Assembly (NCBI GenBank): GCA_900540735.1
Contig: UQHB01000011.1
Location: forward strand, 1 to 64,000
Length of the DNA: 64,000 nt
Reading direction: 5' to 3'
Source: an uncultured Megasphaera sp.
GTDB taxonomy: Bacteria > Bacillota > Negativicutes > Veillonellales > Megasphaeraceae
Shown: positions 17,242-26,714 of the stretch, in pieces
Layout: the number at the start of each line of letters is the position of its first letter
Numbering within the stretch: position 1 is the stretch's first letter
Notes under the pieces: model-generated
Told to the model about the DNA's origin: nothing
The model's input: only the letters and a program-made list of their open reading frames with translations
Databases searched by the model: none
Made by a program: the position numbers and the translations under genes

Positions 17242-18435
17242 ATGATCGTTTTGGTTGTAAACTGCGGCAGCTCATCCTTGAAGTACCAGTTAATTAACAT
17301 GGACAATGAAGAAGTTATGGCAAAAGGCCTCGTTGAAAAAATTGGCCTTTCTGACTCTCTCTTGACACACAAATGGAATGGTCAGAAAAAAGAAGTTGCT
17401 CAGTCTATTCCTGATCACAAAGTTGCTGTCAAACTCGTATTGGATATCTTAACTGAATCTGGCGTTATCAAATCCATGTCCGAAATTGATGCTGTTGGCC
17501 ATCGTGTCGTTCATGGCGGCGAAGAATTCGCAGCTTCCACGGTGATTACAGATGACGTTATGAAAGCACTCGAAAAATGCTCTGCTTTTGCACCGCTCCA
17601 CAATCCGGCTAACATCATCGGCATCAACGCTTGCGCAGAAATCATGCCGGGCGTACCGCAGGTTGCTGTCTTCGATACAGCATTCCATCAGACCATGCCG
17701 GCACAAGCTTACATGTATGGCCTTCCGTATGAACTGTACAAAGAAAACGGTATCCGCCGTTACGGCTTCCACGGCACAAGCCATCGTTATGTAGCTGGTG
17801 AAATCGCTAAAGTTCTCGGCAAAAAAGTCGAAGACTTACGCATCATCAACTGCCACTTAGGCAACGGTTCTTCCTTATGCGCTATTAAAAACGGCAAATC
17901 TGTTGATACGACTATGGGCTTCACACCACTTGCTGGTGTTCTCATGGGCACACGCTGCGGCGACATCGACCCGGCTATCGTTACGACTGTGATGGACCAG
18001 AAAGGTCTTTCCACAAAAGATATGGATATGCTCATGAATAAAAAATCTGGCGTACTCGGTATTTCCGGTGTATCCAGCGACTTCCGTGACCTTGGCGACG
18101 CTGCTAAAGAAGGCAACGAACGGGCACAACTCGCACTCGATATGTTCCATTACCAAGTTCGTAAAGAAATCGGCGCATTCGCAGCTGCTATGGGCGGCGT
18201 AGACGTTATTACCTTTACGGCTGGTGTTGGCGAAAACGGTATCGAAGACCGTGCAGCTATCTGCAAAGGCCTCGAATACCTCGGTGCTAAACTCGATCCG
18301 GAAAAGAACAACGTTCGTGGCAAAGATGCTGAAATCAGCACAGCTGATTCGACAGTTAAACTCTATGTCATTCCGACAAACGAAGAACTCATGATTGCTC
18401 GCGATACGAAAGAACTCGTTTCGGCAGCAAAATAA
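17242..18435 (+). CDS. ackA: Acetate kinase
   Basis: A 397-residue kinase interconverting acetyl phosphate + ADP and acetate + ATP, the last step of acetate fermentation. VNCGSSSLKYQL, GHRVVHGGE and ITFTAGVGENG are the phosphate and nucleotide binding signatures. Codon choice is biased towards GCT, GTT and CGT as in PFOR, suggesting high expression. No phosphotransacetylase gene is adjacent, which differs from many pta-ackA operons. Confidence 0.97.
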   Translation: MIVLVVNCGSSSLKYQLINMDNEEVMAKGLVEKIGLSDSLLTHKWNGQKKEVAQSIPDHKVAVKLVLDILTESGVIKSMSEIDAVGHRVVHGGEEFAASTVITDDVMKALEKCSAFAPLHNPANIIGINACAEIMPGVPQVAVFDTAFHQTMPAQAYMYGLPYELYKENGIRRYGFHGTSHRYVAGEIAKVLGKKVEDLRIINCHLGNGSSLCAIKNGKSVDTTMGFTPLAGVLMGTRCGDIDPAIVTTVMDQKGLSTKDMDMLMNKKSGVLGISGVSSDFRDLGDAAKEGNERAQLALDMFHYQVRKEIGAFAAAMGGVDVITFTAGVGENGIEDRAAICKGLEYLGAKLDPEKNNVRGKDAEISTADSTVKLYVIPTNEELMIARDTKELVSAAK

Positions 18436-18450
18436 TTACACTATACGCTG

Positions 18451-18566
18451 GTGAAGGATAGAGCATGATGCTCCCTTCACGTGCCAGGTGGGGGGGCCAA
18501 GGCGCACAGCAATGCAAGGTTTTGTATTGCTGTCGTAGAGGCCCCTATTTTAATGGGGTGAACAAC
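18451..18566 (+). ncRNA. Structured leader RNA upstream of the HAD gene (possible cis-regulator)
   Basis: The 131-base ackA-HAD gap folds extensively. A hairpin pairs GTGAAGG (18451) with CCTTCAC (18474) around a perfect GAGCAT/ATGCTC stem. A second hairpin pairs ACAGCAAT (18506-18513) with ATTGCTGT (18525-18532). GGGGCC (18493-18498) can close around it with GGCCCC (18540-18545). The same CCCC can instead pair with GGGG (18555-18558), which is the ribosome-binding site of the next gene. Mutually exclusive pairing of this kind is riboswitch-like. I recognise no known family. Confidence 0.5.
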
Positions 18567-19259
18567 ATGAAACTAGTCTATTGGGATATTGATGGAACAC
18601 TGATTAACACAGGCCGGGCCGGACTCTATGCAATTGAAGAAGTATTCCATACACTGCCTGGTAAAGAACATTTGCCAGTACCGAAAATTGCTGCTGGTGG
18701 GCGCACAGATAATTACATTTGCCAACAGTTGCTGTATAAAGCAACTGGCATTATGCCCACAGACGATGAAGTCAGCACCTTTTGCCGGGGCTATGAAAAG
18801 AAGCTCTTAAAATGGCTGAAAGTCAAGCAAGACGAAGGCGTGATTTTCCATCATGTCCGCTCGATTTTAGCGGCTTTTGCTGAAAAAGAAGGGTATAAAC
18901 AGCTGCTCTTGACCGGAAATAGTGTGTATGGTGCGCAAATGAAGCTGGATTTCTTTGATTTGTCCCAATATTTTGATTTTGCTCACTCCGGCTTTGCATG
19001 TCAGTACTATTATCGCGATGACCTGGCAAAAAATGCGTACCGCATTGCTAAAGACGCGTGGGGCGATGCCATTGAAGACATGTTCGTCATTGGTGATACG
19101 CCGTACGATATTCAATGCGGCAAAGCAATTGGCGCAAAAACCATTTCTGTCGCTACAGGCCATTATGATTACGACCACTTAGCATCGTGCAAACCCTGGA
19201 AATTAATCAAAGAATTACCGGAACCGGAAGCATTCCAAGCATTATTAGAAGAAGATTAA
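18567..19259 (+). CDS. HAD-superfamily hydrolase
   Basis: A 230-residue phosphatase-like protein. DIDGTLINTG near the N-terminus is HAD motif I with the nucleophilic aspartate. GDTPYDIQCGKAIGAKTISVA near residue 175 is motif IV, and a helical cap lies between. It resembles phosphoglycolate phosphatase-like enzymes; the substrate is not evident. The start follows GGGGTG by six bases. The frame is open into the leader, but those codons overlap RNA structure. Confidence 0.88.
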   Translation: MKLVYWDIDGTLINTGRAGLYAIEEVFHTLPGKEHLPVPKIAAGGRTDNYICQQLLYKATGIMPTDDEVSTFCRGYEKKLLKWLKVKQDEGVIFHHVRSILAAFAEKEGYKQLLLTGNSVYGAQMKLDFFDLSQYFDFAHSGFACQYYYRDDLAKNAYRIAKDAWGDAIEDMFVIGDTPYDIQCGKAIGAKTISVATGHYDYDHLASCKPWKLIKELPEPEAFQALLEED

Positions 19260-19268
19260 TGGCAAAAG

Positions 19269-19302
19269 AAAACTCCCTTGCTTATAGAGCAGGGGAGTTT
19301 TT
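19269..19302. terminator. Bidirectional terminator after the HAD gene
   Basis: AAACTCCCTTGCT (19270-19282) pairs with AGCAGGGGAGTTT (19288-19300). T follows on the plus strand and TTTTCTTTT on the minus strand, serving both the HAD gene and the minus-strand gene at 19309. Confidence 0.85.
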
Positions 19303-19308
19303 GTCATG

Positions 19309-19623
19309 CTATGGATTCAGTTTCCATGTATTTTGCAGGACCCTGAAATTCAAGTCATGCCATTTCTTTTGTAAATCATCGTTCGTCGTGTACATCGAAT
19401 AGAGAAGATTGTTGTGTTTCTTCACAGACTGCTCAAGCTGAGCAATGCGGGCATCTTGCATTTGGGTCAACGAAATCAAAGATGATACCTGTATTTGCAA
19501 GGTCAGAATCCAACAAAACTCGATAATGGCCACGACTAAGATGATGCGTTCTGATGAGGAAAGAGCCTGCCAATGCTTTTTCAGCATAGCTTTTACAGCT
19601 CTTGTATTACTTTTTGTAAACAT
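19309..19623 (-). CDS. Small membrane protein with coiled coil, unknown
   Basis: A 104-residue protein with a basic N-terminus, one transmembrane segment (about residues 27-50) and a predicted coiled coil (ARIAQLEQSVKKHNNLL). The layout resembles FtsL/DivIC-like bitopic proteins, but no signature supports that. It begins 15 bases after the lysR stop on the same strand, so probably cotranscribed. The Shine-Dalgarno is weak (TAAGG close to the ATG) and the start is uncertain. Confidence 0.55.
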   Translation of the reverse strand: MFTKSNTRAVKAMLKKHWQALSSSERIILVVAIIEFCWILTLQIQVSSLISLTQMQDARIAQLEQSVKKHNNLLYSMYTTNDDLQKKWHDLNFRVLQNTWKLNP

Positions 19624-19638
19624 AACCTTAGTGATATC

Positions 19639-20550
19639 TTATAAATTTGAGATAGTCCGCGTTTTATTACGGACAAAATCAAGCCATAATTGTGCTGCAT
19701 GGGACAAATAATGGCCTCGTTTCCAAATGACATAAAGCACATGCATGATTTCCGGTTCCACTAAGGGACGGACAACGACCGATTCGGACACGCGCGGCGA
19801 GCTTTCTTTCGTCGGGCACAGACGGCTTGGCAAGAGGGCTACGCCCAGGTTTGCCACGACGGTCTGAATCATGAGGTCACGCTGGCTCGTTTCAAAGACG
19901 ATCTTCGGCTGGAAGCCAATGCGTTTACAGTGCTGAATGATTTCGTCGTGTAAGTTAAAATCATCACGATATAAGACGAGGGATTCGTTCGCTAACTTCT
20001 TGAGAGGGATTGTCTTTTCCTTGCTCAAGATATTATCCCGGTGAATGATAATATTCATCGGGTCCTGGGTTAAGAAGAACGATTCGAAGTCTTTTTCCTT
20101 AGGTTGTGTGCAGACAATACCTAAATCAATAAGTCCTTCTTGTACGCTGATTTCAACTTTTTTCGAGCCGTGTTCATATAAGTCGAGTTCGATTTGAGGA
20201 TACTCTTGTTTAAAGGCACCTAATAAATTTGCAAAAATAGGAGCACCCGTAATCGGCGGTAAACCAATGAGAACAGTTCCCTGTTCTAACTTAAATTCAT
20301 TTTCAAAATCAACCTTTAAATGTTCAAACATGAACACAACACGTTTTGCATGAGATAAGAAAATAGTGCCGGCATCAGTAAGCTCTACAGCCTTGGCATT
20401 CCGCATAAACAGTACGACTCCGAGCTCTTCTTCCAAGGCTTTGATGGTACGGCTAATGGCAGACTGGGATATATGCAGCGTCCGGGCCGCCTTACTAAAT
20501 GATTTCTTATCTGCAACTTCTACGAAGTATTTAAGATGATGGAAATCCAT
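19639..20550 (-). CDS. LysR-family transcriptional regulator
   Basis: A 303-residue regulator. The N-terminal winged helix-turn-helix (KSFSKAARTLHISQSAISR, residues about 16-34) is followed by a periplasmic-binding-like effector domain from about residue 90 (VLIGLPPITGAP onwards). The start at 20550 has GGAGGTGG upstream; an ATG nine codons earlier lacks one. It is divergent from the PFOR gene across 460 bases holding a 26-bp palindrome, so it may control PFOR. That is inferred from position. Confidence 0.9.
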   Translation of the reverse strand: MDFHHLKYFVEVADKKSFSKAARTLHISQSAISRTIKALEEELGVVLFMRNAKAVELTDAGTIFLSHAKRVVFMFEHLKVDFENEFKLEQGTVLIGLPPITGAPIFANLLGAFKQEYPQIELDLYEHGSKKVEISVQEGLIDLGIVCTQPKEKDFESFFLTQDPMNIIIHRDNILSKEKTIPLKKLANESLVLYRDDFNLHDEIIQHCKRIGFQPKIVFETSQRDLMIQTVVANLGVALLPSRLCPTKESSPRVSESVVVRPLVEPEIMHVLYVIWKRGHYLSHAAQLWLDFVRNKTRTISNL

Positions 20551-20638
20551 AACGCCACCTCCTGTATAAATGGACACCCAAAAAGTATATGTTTACAAAT
20601 TAGCACAAAGTAATGTTCAAAATGGCAACGCAATCCTA

Positions 20639-20667
20639 TTGAATTTCTTCGCCTCAAAGCATATAAT
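20639..20667 (+). promoter_or_regulatory. Promoter for the PFOR gene
   Basis: TTGAAT (20639-20644), 17 bases, TATAAT (20662-20667). It implies an untranslated leader of about 340 bases before the ATG at 21013. Confidence 0.65.
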
Positions 20668-20743
20668 TAGAGCGTAAGGAAAAGTTACAAAGTCGTTCGG
20701 ATTGTGATGGTCAGATAAAAAGAAGGTCCTTTATGCGCATCTC

Positions 20744-20769
20744 TGTAATACTACATCTATAGTATTACA
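20744..20769 (+). promoter_or_regulatory. 26-bp palindrome in the PFOR leader
   Basis: TGTAATACTA (20744-20753) and TAGTATTACA (20760-20769) are perfect 10-base inverted repeats around six bases. There is no T run on either strand, so it is not a simple terminator. It may be an operator for the divergent LysR protein or an RNA hairpin. Confidence 0.55.
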
Positions 20770-20866
20770 AAATGTGAATATTGACAATACCTTTTTTGAA
20801 TATTACCTGTACCTTCCTAACAAGTTGCTCTATTCGTACAGAGTGTAGGACGTGTATGCACAAGAC

Positions 20867-20910
20867 GCATGCAACCGCAAGTGTTTGTGGTTACTTAAAA
20901 CGTATGCGCA
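20867..20910 (+). promoter_or_regulatory. Second stem-loop in the PFOR leader
   Basis: AACCGCAA (20873-20880) pairs with TTGTGGTT (20885-20892). The outer CGCAT and ATGCG (from 20867 and up to about 20908) can extend it with an internal loop. The remaining parts of 20578-21012 show nothing I recognise beyond the promoter and the 26-bp palindrome. Confidence 0.4.
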
Positions 20911-21012
20911 CAGTACATATGAGAAAAAAGACGAATGTCTTTTAACTTTGTCTAAGATATAGGTATTCCTATATTGAGGTTATATATTTTAATTAAGGAG
21001 CGTGTTTTATCT

Positions 21013-24000
21013 ATGAGCAAATTTAAAACCATGGATGGTAACGAAGCAGCTGCATGGGTCTCCTATGCATTTACTGAAGTTGCCGCAATTTATCCGATCA
21101 CGCCGTCTTCTCCTATGGCAGAACATGTCGATGATTGGGCCGCAGCTGGCATGAAAAACATTTTCGGCCACGAAGCTAAAGTCATTGAAATGCAGTCTGA
21201 AGCTGGCGCTGCTGGTACATTCCACGGTTCTTTACAAGCTGGTGCTTTAACAACTACGTACACTGCTTCCCAGGGCTTCTTATTGATGATTCCGACTATG
21301 TACAAAGTTGCTGGCGAACTCCTTCCAGGCGTTTTCCACGTTGCTGCTCGTGCATTAGCTAACCATGCATTGAACATCTTCGGTGACCACCAGGACGTTA
21401 TGTCTGCTCGTGCTACAGGATGCTGTCTTTTAGCCGAATCCAACGTACAGGAAGTTATGGATATCGGCGGTGTAGCTCACTTAGCTGCATTGAAAGGCTC
21501 CTTGCCGTTCATCAACTTCTTCGATGGGTTCCGTACTTCTCACGAAATTCAAAAAGTCGAAGTTATGGACTTCGAAAACTTCAAAAAATTAGTCGACTGG
21601 GATGCTATCCAAGCGTTCCGTGACCGTGCTCTTAACCCGGATCATCCTGAAATCCGTGGCACTGCTGAAAACCCGGACGTTTACTTCCAGCACACAGAAG
21701 CTAGCAATAAATTCTACGACGCTATGCCGGATATCGTTGCTGACTACATGGACAAAATTTCCGAAATCACTGGCCGTACATACAAACCGTTTAACTACTA
21801 TGGTGCTGAAGATGCTGAATACGTTATCGTTTGCATGGGCTCCCTCGCTGACGTAGCTAAACAGACTGTTGAATACCTCGAAAGCCAGGGCGAAAAAGTT
21901 GGTTTAATCAACGTTCACTTATATCGTCCGTTCTCTAACAAATATCTCTTAAACGTATTGCCGAAAACAGTTAAGAAAATTGCTGTTATCGACCGTACAA
22001 AAGAACCGGGCTCCCTCGGCGAACCGCTTTACCTCGATATTGTTGGCTTCGTAAAAGAAGAAGGCCTCAACATCGACGTTATCGGCGGCCGTGCAGGGAT
22101 GGGCTCCAAAGACGTTCTTCCGGAAGATATGCTCGCAGTCTTCAAAGAACTCCACAAAGAACATCCGCTCAATGGTTTCACACTCAGCATCGTCGACGAT
22201 GTTACGAACCTTTCGCTTCCGCGCGAACCGAAAATGCCGCTTGATACAACAGGTCTTACATCCTGCAAATTCTGGGGCTTTGGTTCTGACGGTACTGTTG
22301 GTGCTAACAAATCCGCTATCAAGATCATTGGTGACCATACCGACATGTATGCTCAAGCATACTTCGCATATGACTCCAAAAAATCTGGCGGCGTAACCAT
22401 TTCCCACTTACGTTTCGGCACGAAACCTATCGATATGCCGTACTTGATTGACTCCGCTGACTACATCGCATGTCATCGTCAGTCCTATGCAAAACGTTTT
22501 GAATTGCTCCGTGGCATTAAAGACGGCGGCACATTCATGCTCAACTGCACATGGACAGATGAAGAACTCGATCATGAATTACCGGCTAGCTTAAAACGTG
22601 CTATTGCTAAACATCACGTTAAATTCTATACCTTGAACGGTGACGCTATTGGTCAGAAACTCGGCCTCGGTACTCGTATCAACATGGTTATGCAGGCTGC
22701 ATTCTTTGCTCTTGCAAAAGTTATTCCTTTAGATGACGCTGTTAAATACTTAAAAGACTCCATCGTTAAGAGCTACGGCAAGAAAGGCCAGAAAGTCGTT
22801 GACATGAACTGGGCTGCTGTTGATGCTGGTATCGGTGAATTCCATGAAGTAAGCTATCCTGCTTCCTGGGCTGATGCAGTTGATACTCCGGTTGAAGGTC
22901 GTCCGGCTACGGAATACTTCAAAAACGTTGCTCATCCGATGCTCAACCAGGTTGGCGATGACCTCCCTGTTTCTGCATTCGAAGGCCGCCAAGACGGCAC
23001 GATGCCTTCTGGCACATCTAAATTCGAAAAAGCAGGCCCTGCACTTCACGTTCCTTCTTGGGACAGCACGAAATGTATCGGCTGCATGCAGTGCTCCTTC
23101 GTTTGCCCGCACGCTGCAATTCGTCCGTGCTTGACAACGAAAGAAGAAACTGCTGCTGCTCCGGCAGGCTACACTGTAGCTCCGAAAGCTCGTTCCGGCA
23201 AACAGTACGATGTTGCTATCGTTGTTGACCAGCTCGACTGCCTCGAATGCGGTAGCTGCGCTAACGTTTGCCCGGTTGAAGCATTGACCATGGTTCCGAA
23301 CACGGACGAAGAACGTGCTAAAATGGACTACTGGTACTATGCAACGGAAACAGTTTCCCCGAAAGAAAACCCGCAGAAGAAAACGACAGTTATCGGCTCA
23401 CAGTTCGAAACTCCGTTACTCGAATTCTCCGGTGCTTGCGCAGGTTGCGGCGAAACTCCGTATGCTAAATTGCTTACACAGCTCTTCGGCGATCGCATGA
23501 TGATTGCTAACGCAACAGGTTGCTCCTCCATTTGGGGCGCATCTGCACCGGTTTCCCCGTACACCATGAACGCTAAAGGTCATGGTCCTGCATGGGCTAA
23601 TTCCTTGTTCGAAGATGCTGCTGAATTTGGTCTCGGCATGTTCGTCGGCGTTGACAAAGTTCGTAAAGACTTAGCTGAACGCCTTGACGAAGCTAAAGCT
23701 GTTGCATCTCCTGAACTCCAGGAAGCACTCAGCGATTGGGCTGCTAACATGTACGAAGGCGAAGGTACTCGTGAACGCGCTGATAAATTGACAGCTCTTC
23801 TTGAAAAAGAAGCTGCTGGCAAAGCAGTTCTCGAAGACTTCCTCAACAAGAAGAAATTCTTCGTTAAACGTTCCCAGTGGATCATCGGTGGTGACGGTTG
23901 GTCCTACGATATCGGTTACGGCGGTGTTGACCATGTCCTCGCTCAGGACCATGACGTAAACATCCTCGTCCTCGATACAGAAGTTTACTCCAACACAGGC

Positions 24001-24528
24001 GGACAGTCCTCCAAAGCTACTCCGGAAGCTGCTGTTGCTCAGTTCGCTGCTGCTGGTAAACGTACGAAGAAAAAAGACCTCGGCATGATGGCTATTTCCT
24101 ACGGCTATGTATACGTAGCTCAGGTATCCATGGGTGCTGATAAGAACCAGCTCATGAAAGCATTCACAGAAGCTGAATCCTACCATGGTCCTTCCTTGGT
24201 TATCTGCTATGCTCCTTGCATTAACCACGGTATCCGTAAAGGCATGGGCAAGAGCCAGCTCGAAGAAAAGCTTGCTGTTGAATGCGGTTACTGGGATCTC
24301 TATCGTTACAATCCTGCTCTTAAAGCTGAAGGTAAGAATCCGTTCCACCTCGACTCCAAAGAACCGGATTACAGCAAATTCCAGGAATTCTTACAGGGCG
24401 AAGTTCGTTATGCTTCCCTCAAGAAAGTATTGCCTGAACAAGCAGAATCCTTCTATGCTAAGACAGAAGCTGATGCTAAAGAACGTCGCATGACATACGT
24501 TCGTTTCCAGAAAGGCTTCGAAGGCTAA
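21013..24528 (+). CDS. nifJ: Pyruvate:ferredoxin (flavodoxin) oxidoreductase
   Basis: A 1171-residue single-chain PFOR converting pyruvate + CoA to acetyl-CoA, CO2 and reduced ferredoxin. IYPITPSSPMAEHVD lies near the N-terminus. Two 4Fe-4S motifs, CIGCMQCSFVCPHA (near 688) and CLECGSCANVCPVEA (near 745), carry clusters. CAGCGETPYAKL (near 815) starts the third cluster and GDGWSYDIGYGG (near 958) is the thiamine diphosphate site. Length is normal for the homodimer type. AAGGAG lies 12 bases before the ATG. Codon bias suggests very high expression. Acetyl-CoA can go on to AckA. Confidence 0.97.
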   Translation: MSKFKTMDGNEAAAWVSYAFTEVAAIYPITPSSPMAEHVDDWAAAGMKNIFGHEAKVIEMQSEAGAAGTFHGSLQAGALTTTYTASQGFLLMIPTMYKVAGELLPGVFHVAARALANHALNIFGDHQDVMSARATGCCLLAESNVQEVMDIGGVAHLAALKGSLPFINFFDGFRTSHEIQKVEVMDFENFKKLVDWDAIQAFRDRALNPDHPEIRGTAENPDVYFQHTEASNKFYDAMPDIVADYMDKISEITGRTYKPFNYYGAEDAEYVIVCMGSLADVAKQTVEYLESQGEKVGLINVHLYRPFSNKYLLNVLPKTVKKIAVIDRTKEPGSLGEPLYLDIVGFVKEEGLNIDVIGGRAGMGSKDVLPEDMLAVFKELHKEHPLNGFTLSIVDDVTNLSLPREPKMPLDTTGLTSCKFWGFGSDGTVGANKSAIKIIGDHTDMYAQAYFAYDSKKSGGVTISHLRFGTKPIDMPYLIDSADYIACHRQSYAKRFELLRGIKDGGTFMLNCTWTDEELDHELPASLKRAIAKHHVKFYTLNGDAIGQKLGLGTRINMVMQAAFFALAKVIPLDDAVKYLKDSIVKSYGKKGQKVVDMNWAAVDAGIGEFHEVSYPASWADAVDTPVEGRPATEYFKNVAHPMLNQVGDDLPVSAFEGRQDGTMPSGTSKFEKAGPALHVPSWDSTKCIGCMQCSFVCPHAAIRPCLTTKEETAAAPAGYTVAPKARSGKQYDVAIVVDQLDCLECGSCANVCPVEALTMVPNTDEERAKMDYWYYATETVSPKENPQKKTTVIGSQFETPLLEFSGACAGCGETPYAKLLTQLFGDRMMIANATGCSSIWGASAPVSPYTMNAKGHGPAWANSLFEDAAEFGLGMFVGVDKVRKDLAERLDEAKAVASPELQEALSDWAANMYEGEGTRERADKLTALLEKEAAGKAVLEDFLNKKKFFVKRSQWIIGGDGWSYDIGYGGVDHVLAQDHDVNILVLDTEVYSNTGGQSSKATPEAAVAQFAAAGKRTKKKDLGMMAISYGYVYVAQVSMGADKNQLMKAFTEAESYHGPSLVICYAPCINHGIRKGMGKSQLEEKLAVECGYWDLYRYNPALKAEGKNPFHLDSKEPDYSKFQEFLQGEVRYASLKKVLPEQAESFYAKTEADAKERRMTYVRFQKGFEG

Positions 24529-24560
24529 GAAATAAAAGAGACTCTCTAGTCTCATACGAT

Positions 24561-24598
24561 AACCAGTTGTACTACGCAAGTAGTGCAACTGGTTTTTT
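24561..24598 (+). terminator. PFOR terminator
   Basis: A 15-base arm from 24561 (AACCAGTTGTACTAC) pairs with 24580-24594 around GCAA with one mismatch. TTTT follows. Confidence 0.92.
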
Positions 24599-24722
24599 GT
24601 TATCCCTAAATTTCTTGAAAAATTGCGCCTTTTTATAGATTTTGACTTTATTTTGAGAATAGAAAGTGGTAGAATATGGATATAGTTATTGATACTGATT
24701 ATTTGTGAGAATGTGAGAGTCC

Positions 24723-26702
24723 ATGGAAAAACGGTGGCATCTGATTGACGCTGACGACCGGATAGTAGCGTCGTTAACAGAACAACTTCATATTTCCCGT
24801 CTGTTGGCAACGGTCCTTGTCAATCGCGGTATTACGACGATGAAAGAAGGGGCCTATTTCCTGACGGAAGCCGCAGAAGATATGCACGATCCGTACCAAA
24901 TGAATGGGATGGAACGAGCAGTCACACGGATTGACCAGGCTCTTGCAGATGATGAAAATATTGTCATTTATGGCGACTACGATGTCGACGGCATGACGGC
25001 TACATCGCTGTTATGTAACGTCCTAGAGGAGTTAGGCGGGACCGTGTCCTTTTATATTCCTGACAGGCAAACAGAAGGATATGGGCCAAATCAGGAGGCC
25101 TTTCAGACCTTGCTGGATCAAGGGACGGGCTTGCTGATTACTGTCGACTGTGGGATTGCGGCTTATGACGTTGTGCATGAATTCCAAGGCAAGATGGATA
25201 TTATTATTACAGACCATCATGAACCGCCAGCACAGCTGCCGCCAGCGTATGTCATTTTGAATCCTAAACAGCATGATGATACCTATCCGTACCGCCAGTT
25301 AGCCGGAGCCGGTGTGGCCTATAAATTAGCCCAAGCCTTATGGCAGTACGTCAAACACGAGCCGCTCCAGGGCTACAGCGACATTGCCGCCTTAGGGACG
25401 ATTGCCGATTTAGTGCCTTTAACAGGCGAGAACAGGCTCATTGCTAAGGAAGGGCTGCAGTGTATGCGGGACGGCCATAATCTCGGCATACAGGCCTTGT
25501 TTGACGCAGCTGGGCTTAACCCGGAAGAAATTACAGCCGGGCGTATTTCCTATACCATTGCGCCTCGCCTGAATGCGGCCGGGCGCATTAGCCACGCGTC
25601 GCAAGGTGTGGAACTCCTGCGCAGTACGGTCAAAGACAAGGCGCAGACCTTAGCCGTTATGCTCAGTGCTCTCAATGAAGAACGGCAGCAAATTGAAGTA
25701 TCCATTGCTCAAGAAGCGATTAAAAAGATAAAAGAGCGGCACGAAGAGCAAGACGGCGTACTTGTCGCAGTTGGTGCAGGCTGGCATGTCGGTGTCATCG
25801 GCATTGCTGCGTCGCGCCTCGTCGAGACTTATTACCGGCCGTCCTTAGTCATTGGTATTCACGATGGTGTAGGGAAGGGCTCGTGCCGTAGTATTGCTGG
25901 TTTTAATATATATGAGGCCTTGACGTATGCGTCCGATTTGCTCTTGCAATTTGGTGGCCATCCTATGGCGGCAGGCTTTTCTATTGCAGCGGATAAAATC
26001 GATGCTTTGCGGGAACGGCTGAACGAGTATGCAGCCCAGCATATGACCGCAGCCGATTACATTCCTGTTGAGGCCATCGACATGACACTTACGGGCCAAG
26101 ATATTTCGTTACAGCAAATTGCCGAGATAAGTTGCTTAGAACCGTACGGTATGGGCAATAGCCGACCTGTATTTTCCTTAGAAAAGGCAAAAATCACGGG
26201 AATCCGTCCTATTGGTAAGGAAAAACAACACTTGCGCCTGGCCGTGACGACACCTGACGGGGCAAGCCTTTCTGCTATTGGCTGGTCCATGGCCGACCGG
26301 GCAGAGACGCTGGTCGAAGGGGATTGTGTGGACCTAGCCTTTCAGTTAGAGCGAAACGATTTTAATGGTCTCTCGTCTCCTCAATTAGTTCTCCAAGATA
26401 TTCATCAACCTATTCCTCAAATTCATCTTGACAGAACGACCATGATTGATATATATATAACATTGAAACAATGGTTGTCAGCGCGTTCAGTGCCTGCCTG
26501 GCAAGGGCGACAACGGTTGCTGGCAGCCTTAGGCGATAGATACGACGGACACACGCTGTTAGCAGCCTTGCAGGTGCTCATAGAATTAGGCGTTGTCAAT
26601 CGTCTCGGCGAGCCCGGCGATGCTGTACTGTACATGCCTGTGCTTACACAAAAGATGTGTCTGGACACGTCGCCGACATACCAACACTATAGCCAGAGGT
26701 AA
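24723..26702 (+). CDS. recJ: Single-stranded-DNA-specific exonuclease RecJ
   Basis: A 659-residue 5'-3' exonuclease of the DHH phosphoesterase family. YGDYDVDGMTATSLL and ITDHHEPP contain the metal-binding aspartates and histidines. GSCRS and FGGHPMAAGFSI form the DHHA1 part, and a C-terminal OB-like region follows. Length lies between the Escherichia and Bacillus proteins. It heads a nine-gene run; only a weak GAGAG site precedes its ATG. Confidence 0.95.
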   Translation: MEKRWHLIDADDRIVASLTEQLHISRLLATVLVNRGITTMKEGAYFLTEAAEDMHDPYQMNGMERAVTRIDQALADDENIVIYGDYDVDGMTATSLLCNVLEELGGTVSFYIPDRQTEGYGPNQEAFQTLLDQGTGLLITVDCGIAAYDVVHEFQGKMDIIITDHHEPPAQLPPAYVILNPKQHDDTYPYRQLAGAGVAYKLAQALWQYVKHEPLQGYSDIAALGTIADLVPLTGENRLIAKEGLQCMRDGHNLGIQALFDAAGLNPEEITAGRISYTIAPRLNAAGRISHASQGVELLRSTVKDKAQTLAVMLSALNEERQQIEVSIAQEAIKKIKERHEEQDGVLVAVGAGWHVGVIGIAASRLVETYYRPSLVIGIHDGVGKGSCRSIAGFNIYEALTYASDLLLQFGGHPMAAGFSIAADKIDALRERLNEYAAQHMTAADYIPVEAIDMTLTGQDISLQQIAEISCLEPYGMGNSRPVFSLEKAKITGIRPIGKEKQHLRLAVTTPDGASLSAIGWSMADRAETLVEGDCVDLAFQLERNDFNGLSSPQLVLQDIHQPIPQIHLDRTTMIDIYITLKQWLSARSVPAWQGRQRLLAALGDRYDGHTLLAALQVLIELGVVNRLGEPGDAVLYMPVLTQKMCLDTSPTYQHYSQR

Positions 26703-26714
26703 AGGAGGATTACT

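Noticed and set aside
18451..18566. Small SRP RNA
   Set aside because: A CCAGG and a GGCCAAGGC-like string appear, but the conserved GGAAG-type SRP apical domain is missing.
23671..24348. A 225-codon minus-strand ORF inside the PFOR gene
   Set aside because: Antisense to the conserved thiamine diphosphate domain; long antisense frames arise here from codon bias, with no ribosome site or family signature.
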